NCBI GenBank assembly: GCA_041477005.1
Contig: JBGOUJ010000035.1
Coordinates: 1 to 24,660 of the forward strand
DNA: 24,660 nt
Reading direction: 5' to 3'
Origin: JBGOUJ01 sp041477005
GTDB lineage: Bacteria > Acidobacteriota > Terriglobia > Bryobacterales > JACQDG01
Shown here one piece after another: positions 5,992-12,423 of the stretch. The number at the start of each line of letters is the position of its first letter. Within the stretch, counting starts at the first letter, position 1. A program made the translations under genes and the position numbers. The notes under the pieces were generated by a model. It saw only the letters and a list, made by a program, of their open reading frames with translations, did no database searches and was not told where the DNA came from.

Positions 5992-8400
5992 TCAAATCCT
6001 CAGTTCCACTACCGTCGCTCCGGTCCCGCCTTCCCGTTGCTCGGCCGCATAATACTTTTCCACGTGCTGGTGGGAGGCGAACATCTCCCACAGCGCCTTC
6101 CGCAGCACTCCCATGCCGTGACCGTGGACCACGCGCACGCGCGGCGTCGCCGTGAGCACCGCCGTATCCAGGAACTTGTCCACCCGCTCCCGCGCCTCGT
6201 CCGCCGTTGCCCCGATCACGTTGATCTCGACGAGAGACTGGTCGGTGCGCGGCGCCGCCTGAAAGGTTACCCGATCCGGCAGGGTCTTGGCGGGCCCGGC
6301 CGGCGCCGGCAGCACCTCCAGCACATCCTCGACGCCCACCTGCATCCTGAGAAAGCCCACCTCGACCTCGATCTTCTCACCCGCGAGCTTCCGCCGCACC
6401 CGCCCCGGCGTCCCCACATCCCGCAGCCGGACCAGGTCGCCTTCCTTCACCCCTTCGCCTGCCGGCTTCAGCGGCCCCTTGCGGCTTTCATCCAGAGTCT
6501 CCAGCACCGTCGCTTCCAGCTCCGACCGAACTTCCCGCTCTACCCGCGCCGCCTCCCGGCTGGCTTTCTTCGATGCCACAGGCTGGGACATCCGCTCGAT
6601 GGTCTGTTTCGCCTCGGCCTTGAATTTCTCCAGTACCAACTCCACTCGCCGCTCCAGCTCCTGCAGTTTCGCGGTCTCCCGCTTCTCCCACTCCTTGCGG
6701 GTGTGCTGCTCCCGCCGCTCTAGTTCCTGCCGGCGTTCGTCGAGGGCGGCCTCCGCCGCCCGGTGTTCCTCCACCCGGCGGTGCAGCTCCTGGAGCAGCG
6801 ACGCCACCTCGCGGTCCTGGCTGGTGAGCGCTCGCTGCGCGTTGTCGATGATCCCCGCTGGAATCCCCAGCCAGCGGGCGATGTCCAAGCCGGCCGACTT
6901 GCCCGGCAGCCCCACCGTGAGCCGGTAATTCGGCTCCAGCGTCTGCTCGTCGAATCCGACCGAGGCGCTCAAGACCCCCGGGGTGTTGATCCCGTAAGCC
7001 TTCAGCGCCGGCAGATGCGTCGAAACCAGCGTGAAGGCTCCCGCTTGCCGGAAATGCTCGACTACCGCCACGCCCAGCGCCCCGCCCTCTTGGGGATCGG
7101 TCGCCGCTCCCATCTCGTCGATCAGCACCAGCGACCGTGACGTGGCTCGCTCGATCATCGTCCGGATGGACCCCATGTGGGCCGAAAACGTACTCAGGCT
7201 GTCCTGGATCGATTGGTAATCGCCGATGTCGGCCAACACCTGCTCGAACCACGGCAGCTCCGCTTCTTCGGCCGGCACCGGCAGCCCGGCCTGGGCCATC
7301 AGGGCCAACAGGCCGACCGTCTTCAGAGCTACCGTCTTGCCGCCGGTGTTGGGCCCGCTGATGATCAGGACCCGGCGCCCGGCGTCCATGGTGAGCGACG
7401 CCGGCACAGCCGACTTCCCTTGCCGCCGCAACAGATCTTCGAGCAGAGGGTGCCGCGCCTGCAGCAAATGGAGCCGGGGCTGCTCGGGGCCGGAGAAGCG
7501 CGCCACCTTCGCTCCAAGCTCGACGCCGAACCGCGCCCGCGCAAACAACCCTTCGAGCCTCCCAACCGTCTCGATGCCGGCGGCGATGGCGTCGGCGTAA
7601 TGCGCCAGCCGCGCCGTCATCTCCCGCAGGATGCGGTGCGTCTCGGCCAACTCCGCGTCTGCCAGCCGGACGAGTTGGTTGTTGAGATCGATGGTTTCGA
7701 GCGGCTCGACGAACAGCGTCTGCCCGGTCGAGCTCGCCGCGTGGATCACGCCCTCGATCCGCCGCTTCTGCTCCGCCTTTACCGGCACCACGAGCCGGTC
7801 GTTGCGGATGGTGACGTAGTCTTCCTGCAGGCTCCCCTCTTCGCCGTGCGCCCGCACGAACCGCTCGAGCGATTCGTGAACGGCCCGCTTCTGCTGCTCG
7901 ATCTCCCGCCGGATCCGCCGCAGCGCCCCGCTCGCGTGGTCGTCTAATTGCCCGTTGGGCAGGATCTTCCCTTCCAGATCCCGCAGCAGCGGCCGAAACT
8001 CGGCGATTCCGGCCACCAGGGCCGCCAGGCGCGGAAAGCGGCCCTCACTCGACGCCAGCACGGAGCGGATATCGCCCGCGCGATTCAGCACTTCCAGGAG
8101 CTGGAAAATCTCGACCGGCTCCAGCTCGGCCCCTTCGATCCGCAGCCGCTCGGCCGCCGGCCGCACATCGTGCAGTCCGTGGAACTCGATGGGCGCCGCC
8201 GTCCGCCCCGGGGTTTTCTCTGCCGCCTGCAGGTATTCCATCGCCTCCCCGACCGAGGCCAGCTCCTCCTCTGACTGCTTCCGCTGGGCAAGCGGGCGCA
8301 GTTTTGCGACCTCCGCCGCTCCCAGCGGGCTGACGACGTAGCGGCGGACCATATCCACTACCTGAGGGAACTCGAGGATCTCCTCCACTGTCTGGGTCAT
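5992..8400 (-). CDS. mutS2: MutS2 family endonuclease/ATPase
   Basis: This 802-residue protein has MutS2 architecture: core and clamp helices, an ABC-type ATPase with Walker A GPNTGGKT at 349-356 and Walker B LVLIDEMGAATDP from 424, a charged coiled coil around 530-630, a KOW-like strand region near 660-700 and a C-terminal Smr domain. MutS2 proteins bind branched DNA or collided ribosomes and suppress homologous recombination; they lack the mismatch-recognition domain of MutS. The Smr HGxG motif is present (HGHG at 759-762), but the usual LDLRG motif reads INVIG at 726-730, so the acidic and arginine residues associated with nuclease activity are replaced. The ATG is the first in frame, just downstream of a heptanucleotide array; no clear Shine-Dalgarno is visible because the repeat runs to within about 10 bases of the start. 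Confidence 0.95.
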   Translation of the reverse strand: MTQTVEEILEFPQVVDMVRRYVVSPLGAAEVAKLRPLAQRKQSEEELASVGEAMEYLQAAEKTPGRTAAPIEFHGLHDVRPAAERLRIEGAELEPVEIFQLLEVLNRAGDIRSVLASSEGRFPRLAALVAGIAEFRPLLRDLEGKILPNGQLDDHASGALRRIRREIEQQKRAVHESLERFVRAHGEEGSLQEDYVTIRNDRLVVPVKAEQKRRIEGVIHAASSTGQTLFVEPLETIDLNNQLVRLADAELAETHRILREMTARLAHYADAIAAGIETVGRLEGLFARARFGVELGAKVARFSGPEQPRLHLLQARHPLLEDLLRRQGKSAVPASLTMDAGRRVLIISGPNTGGKTVALKTVGLLALMAQAGLPVPAEEAELPWFEQVLADIGDYQSIQDSLSTFSAHMGSIRTMIERATSRSLVLIDEMGAATDPQEGGALGVAVVEHFRQAGAFTLVSTHLPALKAYGINTPGVLSASVGFDEQTLEPNYRLTVGLPGKSAGLDIARWLGIPAGIIDNAQRALTSQDREVASLLQELHRRVEEHRAAEAALDERRQELERREQHTRKEWEKRETAKLQELERRVELVLEKFKAEAKQTIERMSQPVASKKASREAARVEREVRSELEATVLETLDESRKGPLKPAGEGVKEGDLVRLRDVGTPGRVRRKLAGEKIEVEVGFLRMQVGVEDVLEVLPAPAGPAKTLPDRVTFQAAPRTDQSLVEINVIGATADEARERVDKFLDTAVLTATPRVRVVHGHGMGVLRKALWEMFASHQHVEKYYAAEQREGGTGATVVELRI

Positions 8401-8405
8401 GGGAA

Positions 8406-8503
8406 TGGCCGTCAGCCATCGGCCGTCAGCCGTCAGCCATCAGCCATCAGCCATCAGCTATCAGCCGTCAGCCATCGGCTATCAGCCATCAGCCATCAGC
8501 AAC
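8406..8503. repeat. Heptanucleotide tandem array (consensus CAGCCAT)
   Basis: Twelve head-to-tail 7-bp units occupy 8413-8496, with degenerate half-recognisable units at both edges. Variants are CAGCCAT (7 copies), CAGCCGT (2), CGGCCGT, CAGCTAT and CGGCTAT, so changes fall at positions 2, 5 and 6. The array lies between the Nudix stop and the mutS2 start, entirely in the mutS2 upstream region. Such degenerate heptamer arrays are reported as intergenic features in several bacterial lineages; here the count suggests slippage-prone DNA. Confidence 0.9.
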
Positions 8504-8557
8504 CGGGGCCTCGGCGGGTGGGGTTGCTGACGGCCGACGGCTGAAAGCTGATTGCTG
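8483..8557. repeat. Inverted repeat formed by the heptamer array and five reverse-oriented units
   Basis: TCAGCAACC (8496-8504) is exactly complementary to GGTTGCTGA (8522-8530) around a 17-base GC-rich loop. Beyond this core, degenerate heptamers in the opposite orientation (8523-8557: GTTGCTG, ACGGCCG, ACGGCTG, AAAGCTG, ATTGCTG) continue to pair imperfectly with the left array. The result could be a long hairpin in the transcript between the Nudix gene and mutS2. Confidence 0.75.
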
Positions 8558-8566
8558 CCATCTAGA

Positions 8567-9025
8567 CTATATCGAGAGGACGAGCCGGTCCCGGACTGCG
8601 AATGCCTTCTCGATCACTGCCGGCGTGCCCTCGGTAATGTCATACTCGCCGAGCCGCTCGCGCTCCACCCATTCCGCGCGCCGCACGTCGTCGCCCGCTC
8701 GCAGCTCGCCGCCGGTCTTCTCGCAGAGATAGTCGATCAGCACGTAGTGGTACTCGGGCCGCCCCTGCTCATCCCGCAGAATGCGCTCAAAGACTTCCAC
8801 CACCTCCAGAACCCGCACCTCCAGGCCGGTCTCTTCCCGGAGCTCCCGCCGCAGGGCGTCCACCAGCCGCTCCCCGACTTCGAGGGCCCCGCCCGGCAGC
8901 GACCACTTGCCCTGCTGCGGCGGCCGCCCCCGCTCCACCAGCAGAACCCGGCCGGCGTCAAACAGCACCGCCCCCACCCCCACCACCGGCCGCTCCGGAT
9001 ATCGCCTGGAAGGTTCCCCCAGCAT
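8567..9025 (-). CDS. Nudix hydrolase
   Basis: This 152-residue protein is a single Nudix domain. The Nudix box is complete: Gly46, Glu52, Arg60-Glu61, Glu64-Glu65 and Gly67 match GX5EX7REUXEEXGU (GALEVGE then RELREETGLE). An upstream strand reading VVGVGAVLFDAGRVLLVERG and GKWSLPGG is typical of MutT/ADP-ribose pyrophosphatase-like members. Substrate specificity cannot be read from the sequence; ADP-ribose, oxidised nucleotides and other nucleoside diphosphate derivatives are all possible. GGAGGTG sits immediately upstream of the ATG at 9023-9025, so this start is preferred over the frame extension to 9142, which has an unnatural composition. It is on the same strand as mutS2 and could be co-transcribed with it through the repeat array. 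Confidence 0.9.
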   Translation of the reverse strand: MLGEPSRRYPERPVVGVGAVLFDAGRVLLVERGRPPQQGKWSLPGGALEVGERLVDALRRELREETGLEVRVLEVVEVFERILRDEQGRPEYHYVLIDYLCEKTGGELRAGDDVRRAEWVERERLGEYDITEGTPAVIEKAFAVRDRLVLSI

Positions 9026-9107
9026 ACACCTCCGATTCCACCACAAGCCCCCGACCCTGGCAACCAACTTGATTGCCCTCCCGCCGGGCGGTTCCGCATT
9101 TTTTGCT

Positions 9108-9135
9108 TTGCAACTTACCCGGGTTTGTGTAAATA
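9108..9135 (+). promoter_or_regulatory. Weak candidate promoter for the LysW-like gene
   Basis: TTGCAA (9108-9113) and TAAATA (9130-9135), 16 bases apart, lie in an AT-richer stretch 19 bases ahead of the start codon. The -10 match is poor (three of six), although TGTG precedes it. It is reported because the intergenic region between the divergent Nudix gene and this gene must hold a promoter and this is the best plus-strand pair. Confidence 0.35.
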
Positions 9136-9153
9136 GTTTCATAGGGAGGTTTT

Positions 9154-9339
9154 ATGGCAACTTGTCCGGTCTGTGAGGGTACCTTCTATTTGGACGAGGA
9201 CGACGTGGAAGAAGGGGACCTGATCAGTTGTGAGGAGTGCGGGGTCGAACTGGAGGTCGTCAGCACCAAGCCGCTGGAGCTGGAGGTGCTCGAAGACGAG
9301 GAGACGAAAGATGAGGAGGATGAAGAGGCGGAGCCGTAG
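9154..9339 (+). CDS. LysW-like zinc-ribbon protein with acidic tail
   Basis: This is a 61-residue acidic protein. Residues 1-44 match the LysW/ArgW amino-group carrier fold: CPVC at 4-7, CEEC at 26-29, then GVELEVVSTKPLELE, equivalent to the CGAELEV...PL.LE run of LysW. LysW carries alpha-aminoadipate or glutamate on a C-terminal Glu within an EDWGE motif during lysine or arginine synthesis. That motif is absent: the last 20 residues are 13 Asp/Glu and end AEP. No lysX, lysZ, lysY, lysJ or lysK homologue is in the window. The excellent AGGGAGG at 9143-9149 supports the start. The gene overlaps the next by 29 bases. A carrier role is uncertain; it may simply be a TFIIB-type zinc ribbon used in another way. 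Confidence 0.8.
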   Translation: MATCPVCEGTFYLDEDDVEEGDLISCEECGVELEVVSTKPLELEVLEDEETKDEEDEEAEP

Positions 9340-9706
9340 CCGTGCCTCACTTGCCCTCGTAGTGTCGGCACTCTGGCTCGCGGCAACGGGGCTGCCCCAG
9401 CCCTGCGTTGCGGCGAAGAAGCCCAAGTTCACGCCCGAAGCGGTGTTGGGGGGGACTGTGTTTCAGGAGAACGGCTTTTCCCTGCGCGGCGCGCGGGTCG
9501 TCGTTTACTACGAAGGGCATCCGAAAGATCGCAGGGAAGCTATCACCGACATGCAAGGCGAGTTTGCCGTGCGCGTGCCGGCCGGCAAAGCGCGCTACAC
9601 TGTGGAGGTGAGCGCGCAAGGCTTTACTTCCGACAAGAAGACCGTCGAGGTGACCGGCGACGAGCGGATCGACTTGACCTTTCGCCTGGCCCGGGTGGCC
9701 AAATGA
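9311..9706 (+). CDS. Exported carboxypeptidase-regulatory-like domain protein
   Basis: This is a 131-residue protein with a strongly basic N-terminus (MRRMKRRSRSR), a hydrophobic segment and an Ala-x-Ala-like region (CVAA), consistent with Sec export. The mature part is one carboxypeptidase-regulatory-like beta-sandwich (transthyretin-like fold): VLGGTVFQ, GARVVVYYE, AITDMQGEFAVRVPAG and YTVEVSAQGF follow the usual strand order 'G.v.d..g.pv.ga.V.....t.t.tD..G.f....l..g.Y.v.v...Gf'. The ATG at 9311 is chosen because GAGGAG lies 7 bases upstream; an alternative ATG at 9320 has its AGGAGG too close. The start lies inside the LysW-like gene, so the genes are coupled. Its function is unknown; related domains occur in TonB-dependent transporters and in stand-alone periplasmic proteins of Acidobacteriota. 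Confidence 0.78.
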   Translation: MRRMKRRSRSRASLALVVSALWLAATGLPQPCVAAKKPKFTPEAVLGGTVFQENGFSLRGARVVVYYEGHPKDRREAITDMQGEFAVRVPAGKARYTVEVSAQGFTSDKKTVEVTGDERIDLTFRLARVAK

Positions 9707-9753
9707 CGAAACCGCCGCCAGTCTGCCGGTATCCAAAGGAATAGGAGGTTTCC

Positions 9754-10095
9754 ATGACGAGAGCGCTGGCCGTCCTGGCGATCCTTTCGATCGCGCCCGC
9801 CCTGTCGGCCGCCGCCAAGGATTCGAAGCTTCGTTCCGTCCAGGGCATCGTCACCGACGGCCAGGAAGTTCCCCTCTTCAAGGCCGTCGTGCAATTGAAA
9901 AACATGAAGACCCTTCAGGTGAAATCCTTCATCACCGACGAGAAGGGCGCCTATCGATTCCACGGCCTCGACCCCGAAGCCAATTACGAGCTGAAGGCGG
10001 AATACGGCGCCGCCATGAGCGGCCCCCGCAAGCTGACCACCTTTGACAGCCGTCGCGACGTCATCATCAACTTCAAGCTGGATGTCAAGCAGTGA
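9754..10095 (+). CDS. Exported carboxypeptidase-regulatory-like domain protein
   Basis: This 113-residue protein has a clear Sec signal (MTRALAVLAILSIAPALSAAA) and a single carboxypeptidase-regulatory-like domain: LRSVQGIVTDGQEVPLFKAV, SFITDEKGAYRFHGLDPEA and NYELKAEYG. It resembles its upstream neighbour in plan but not closely in sequence, so the two may be old duplicates or independent members. AGGAGG at 9743-9748 precedes the ATG by 5 bases, so translation is independent of the neighbour 47 bases upstream. A long inverted repeat follows the stop. The ligand or partner is unknown; the fold usually mediates protein or polysaccharide contact rather than catalysis. Confidence 0.82.
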   Translation: MTRALAVLAILSIAPALSAAAKDSKLRSVQGIVTDGQEVPLFKAVVQLKNMKTLQVKSFITDEKGAYRFHGLDPEANYELKAEYGAAMSGPRKLTTFDSRRDVIINFKLDVKQ

Positions 10096-10116
10096 GCCAT
10101 TCTGGTACTGGGTGAC

Positions 10117-10146
10117 GGACCTCGGCGCAAATTTGCGCCAAGGTCC
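10117..10146. terminator. Long interrupted palindrome, candidate terminator or operator
   Basis: A 30-base inverted repeat lies 22 bases after the stop of the preceding gene. Outer arms GGACCT (10117-10122) and AGGTCC (10141-10146) and inner arms GGCGCAAA (10124-10131) and TTTGCGCC (10132-10139) are perfect, with one C/A mismatch between them. No U-run follows, so it is not a classical intrinsic terminator. A Rho-assisted terminator, an mRNA-stabilising hairpin or a dimeric repressor site are all possible. Confidence 0.5.
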
Positions 10147-10256
10147 GCGTTCCTGCGCAATCAACAAGATAGAGGCCCTGGCGCCCGGGATCACCGCGCT
10201 CGTCCGGTAACATCCTTCCCCCTTTTCGGCGTCGTGTTACGACAGCCTTCATCACC

Positions 10257-10331
10257 CAAAGGAGTGGAAACTATGGCATCTCTGCGAAAGACGTTGATGA
10301 CGCGGTTGCCGCCCTGGTCGCGGAGAAGTAG
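10257..10331 (+). pseudogene. Possible decayed gene start
   Basis: AAAGGAG at 10257-10263 precedes an ATG at 10273, a well-formed start, but the ATG frame reads as an unnatural Arg/Trp-rich peptide. In the frame one base out, the bases just after the ATG read GISAKDVDDAVAALVAEK, which has normal coding character, before an amber stop at 10329-10331. A single lost base after the ATG would join the two. The family is not recognised, and the coding look could be chance. The rest of 10096-10356 holds only the palindrome described above. Confidence 0.25.
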
Positions 10332-10356
10332 GAAGCGCTCCGAGGCGCCCCCCGGT

Positions 10357-11934
10357 TCATCTCGCTGGTGCAGAAGGTCGGTCTGCCGCCGGATTCAGCG
10401 GCCGGCGCAGCTCTGCGAGCGCCCGTTCCCCCTGCGTGAAGAACTCCCGCCGCTCCTCGGTGGCAAACGGCAGCCCCGCGTTCCGGTAGTAGGCTAACTC
10501 CGCTTCCCATCGTCTGACGACGCTCTCCCGCGCCGCCCGAACCATTACCGGCTTGCCTTGCCGCAATACGTAAGCCGGGTTGGTGTGCGCCTGGATTTCC
10601 GGCTCTCCTTCCTCGCGCTTCGCCGTCGTGCGCGCCGCCACCCAGCAACTCTCCCCCACATCGAGCCGCGCCGACAACTGGAGCGCGGCCTTCTTGCCAT
10701 CCCCCTTCACCGCCGCCACGACCTCCCCATTCCGGACGATCTCCAGCTTCTCGAGCGGCCGGTAGAACTGAGCGGTCGCCGTCACCGTGGCGGCGGCCTC
10801 GTCCACGCTGATTTCGACCAGCGGCCCGTTGCTCACCACCACGTTCCCGCTGCGGACGCCCCTCGCCCAGGTTTCATAGGCGGAATCCCCGGCCCTCGCT
10901 TTGACCAGCGTCCGCTCCGGGCCGAGCAGGGGGAGCCAGCGCGGCCACGGCTTCATCCTTTCGAGCAGCACAGGAAAATCGCTCCCTGCGACCCCCGTTG
11001 CCCGCAGTCCGGCATTCAGCAGCTCGTACCAGTCCGCGGCCTTCAGCACGCCGAACTGGAACACCTCCAGAAAATCGATGTTGCCCAGCGTCAGGTCCAT
11101 CAGCAGCGTCGAATGCGGCTGGCTGCCGTTGAAGTGGGCGTATCCGACCGTGGCCACAACCTTTCGCCCCCGCGCGAACACCACCGACGGATAAGGGTAA
11201 GCCTCCGCCGAGTTGGCATAAACGGGTCCGATGCTCAACGGCCGTATCATCTCCCGCCCGCCCAGCAGGTTGATGTGCGCGTAATACTCGCTGCGCGACT
11301 CTTGCCCCGACCGGATCGAGTACCCCGGCCGCCGCGCCTCGCCCGGCCGCCCGAACGCATACTGGACCGCTGCGTCCGTCTGCCGCTGGAGCTGCAGAAA
11401 ATTCGCCACCGAAAGATCCTCGGCCTCCAGCCATCGCACGAAGACTTCGTCATCCTCGCGATCCCGCATCAAGTGGATGTGGTCATCTCCGGAAAGCCAC
11501 CCCTCGCCGCCCCAGCGATTCAGCCGCAGCGGAACCCGCCGCTGCTCGCCCGCGCGCAGCTCGAAGTCCTCCACCACCGGCGCATAGAACAGCCCGCGAT
11601 ACGCCTCCACGCGGTAGCGGCCTGCAGGCAGTTCGAAGGAAGCGTGCCCGTTCAGCAAAAGAAAATGCGACTGCTCGTTGCAGGTGACTTCCAGGGTCTC
11701 GGGCGCCTGGCTCCGGCGCCACAACCTTTCCCGGTAGAACAGGTCGACTTTCAGCGGCAGCAACGCGTCCACCGGGCTCAGCCGGAACGGCTTCCCGTCC
11801 TTCAACAGATACACCCGCGCCGGCATCAGCGGCTCGATCATCAATTCGAGCCGGGCGGCTCCTTCCTCGTGGAGCTGCGCCCACAACAGCGCCAGCCCGA
11901 ACGCCGCGATCAGCCCTGCCCGGGAGACCCTCAT
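10357..11934 (-). CDS. CehA/McbA-family (PHP-like) secreted metallohydrolase
   Basis: This is a 525-residue protein with an N-terminal signal (MRVSRAGLIAAFGLALLWAQ), an N-terminal beta domain of about 120 residues, and a CehA/McbA-type metallohydrolase domain. The first metal motif is GDDHIHL at 149-155, replacing the usual GDLHxHT; later candidates for metal ligands are His267 (GYAHFNG), His274 (PHS) and Asp319 (GSDFPV). Members include the carbaryl hydrolase CehA and McbA, but most are uncharacterised esterase- or phosphoesterase-like enzymes. The C-terminal part (450-525) is a beta domain and an Arg-rich tail. The ATG at 11932-11934 overlaps the stop of the upstream hydrolase by four bases (ATGA), so the genes are coupled. 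The substrate is unknown; secretion suggests environmental or cell-wall material. Confidence 0.75.
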   Translation of the reverse strand: MRVSRAGLIAAFGLALLWAQLHEEGAARLELMIEPLMPARVYLLKDGKPFRLSPVDALLPLKVDLFYRERLWRRSQAPETLEVTCNEQSHFLLLNGHASFELPAGRYRVEAYRGLFYAPVVEDFELRAGEQRRVPLRLNRWGGEGWLSGDDHIHLMRDREDDEVFVRWLEAEDLSVANFLQLQRQTDAAVQYAFGRPGEARRPGYSIRSGQESRSEYYAHINLLGGREMIRPLSIGPVYANSAEAYPYPSVVFARGRKVVATVGYAHFNGSQPHSTLLMDLTLGNIDFLEVFQFGVLKAADWYELLNAGLRATGVAGSDFPVLLERMKPWPRWLPLLGPERTLVKARAGDSAYETWARGVRSGNVVVSNGPLVEISVDEAAATVTATAQFYRPLEKLEIVRNGEVVAAVKGDGKKAALQLSARLDVGESCWVAARTTAKREEGEPEIQAHTNPAYVLRQGKPVMVRAARESVVRRWEAELAYYRNAGLPFATEERREFFTQGERALAELRRPLNPAADRPSAPAR

Positions 11935-12395
11935 AACCGCTCGCTGCCCATGGCTACTTCGATCAACGTGTCCGGGTAGTCGTGAACGACGACTTCTACG
12001 TTGGTTACCGCCGGATAACGCATCCGCACGGTCGCCACCGCCAGCCGGCGCCCCAGCCCATCCACAGTATTGATGAGCAGCACTCGCCTCGGCGCCGCCG
12101 CCGCGACCACCTGGGGAAGATCGAAGTGCCGCAGAATCCCCGGCACGAACAGGCTGGCCGGCTGCGCGTAGTAGCGGTTCTCGAGCAGCGTCCGGAAATC
12201 CACCAGCGACCGGCAAGCCACCGCCCGCTTCACCTTCCCGTCCAGCGCCGCCACGAAAACGCCGATCACCCCGCCTTCGCCGTGCCCCAGCACGCTCACA
12301 TTGTCCGCATCGACCTCCGGCCGCGAGACCAGGTATCGCATCGCTCCCAGCGCGTCCTGCACCCGCATGCTCAGCAGCGGGCGCCCCAGGTTCAT
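11931..12395 (-). pseudogene. C-terminal part of a frameshifted two-module alpha/beta-hydrolase
   Basis: The 154 residues from the first in-frame ATG are the missing end of the hydrolase encoded immediately upstream on the same strand. The same frame reads back through ARGA and NPSSNL to about 12525 without a stop and without a ribosome site, so the ATG is probably internal. The segment repeats the plan of the first module: MRYLVSRPEVDADNVSVLG here matches MRAIDYLLTRPEVDKDRIGSIG there. At the nucleophile elbow it has GHGEGG, with Glu at the catalytic Ser position, so this module was probably non-catalytic even before the frameshift. Its TGA overlaps the start of the metallohydrolase gene, as expected for the true end of the original gene. 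Confidence 0.8.
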
Positions 12396-12423
12396 CGCGC
12401 CGCGCGCCAGATTTGACGATGGA

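Noticed and set aside
8406..8503. Heptamer array considered as a CRISPR array
   Set aside because: Units are only 7 bp and contiguous, with no spacers and no cas genes nearby.
9026..9142. N-terminal extension of the Nudix protein to 9142
   Set aside because: The extra 39 residues are unlike a Nudix N-terminus and cross the divergent control region; the ATG at 9025 has GGAGGTG directly upstream.
10558..11979. 473-codon plus-strand frame opposite the CehA-like gene
   Set aside because: His/Arg/Pro-rich antisense shadow without recognisable domains or a ribosome site.
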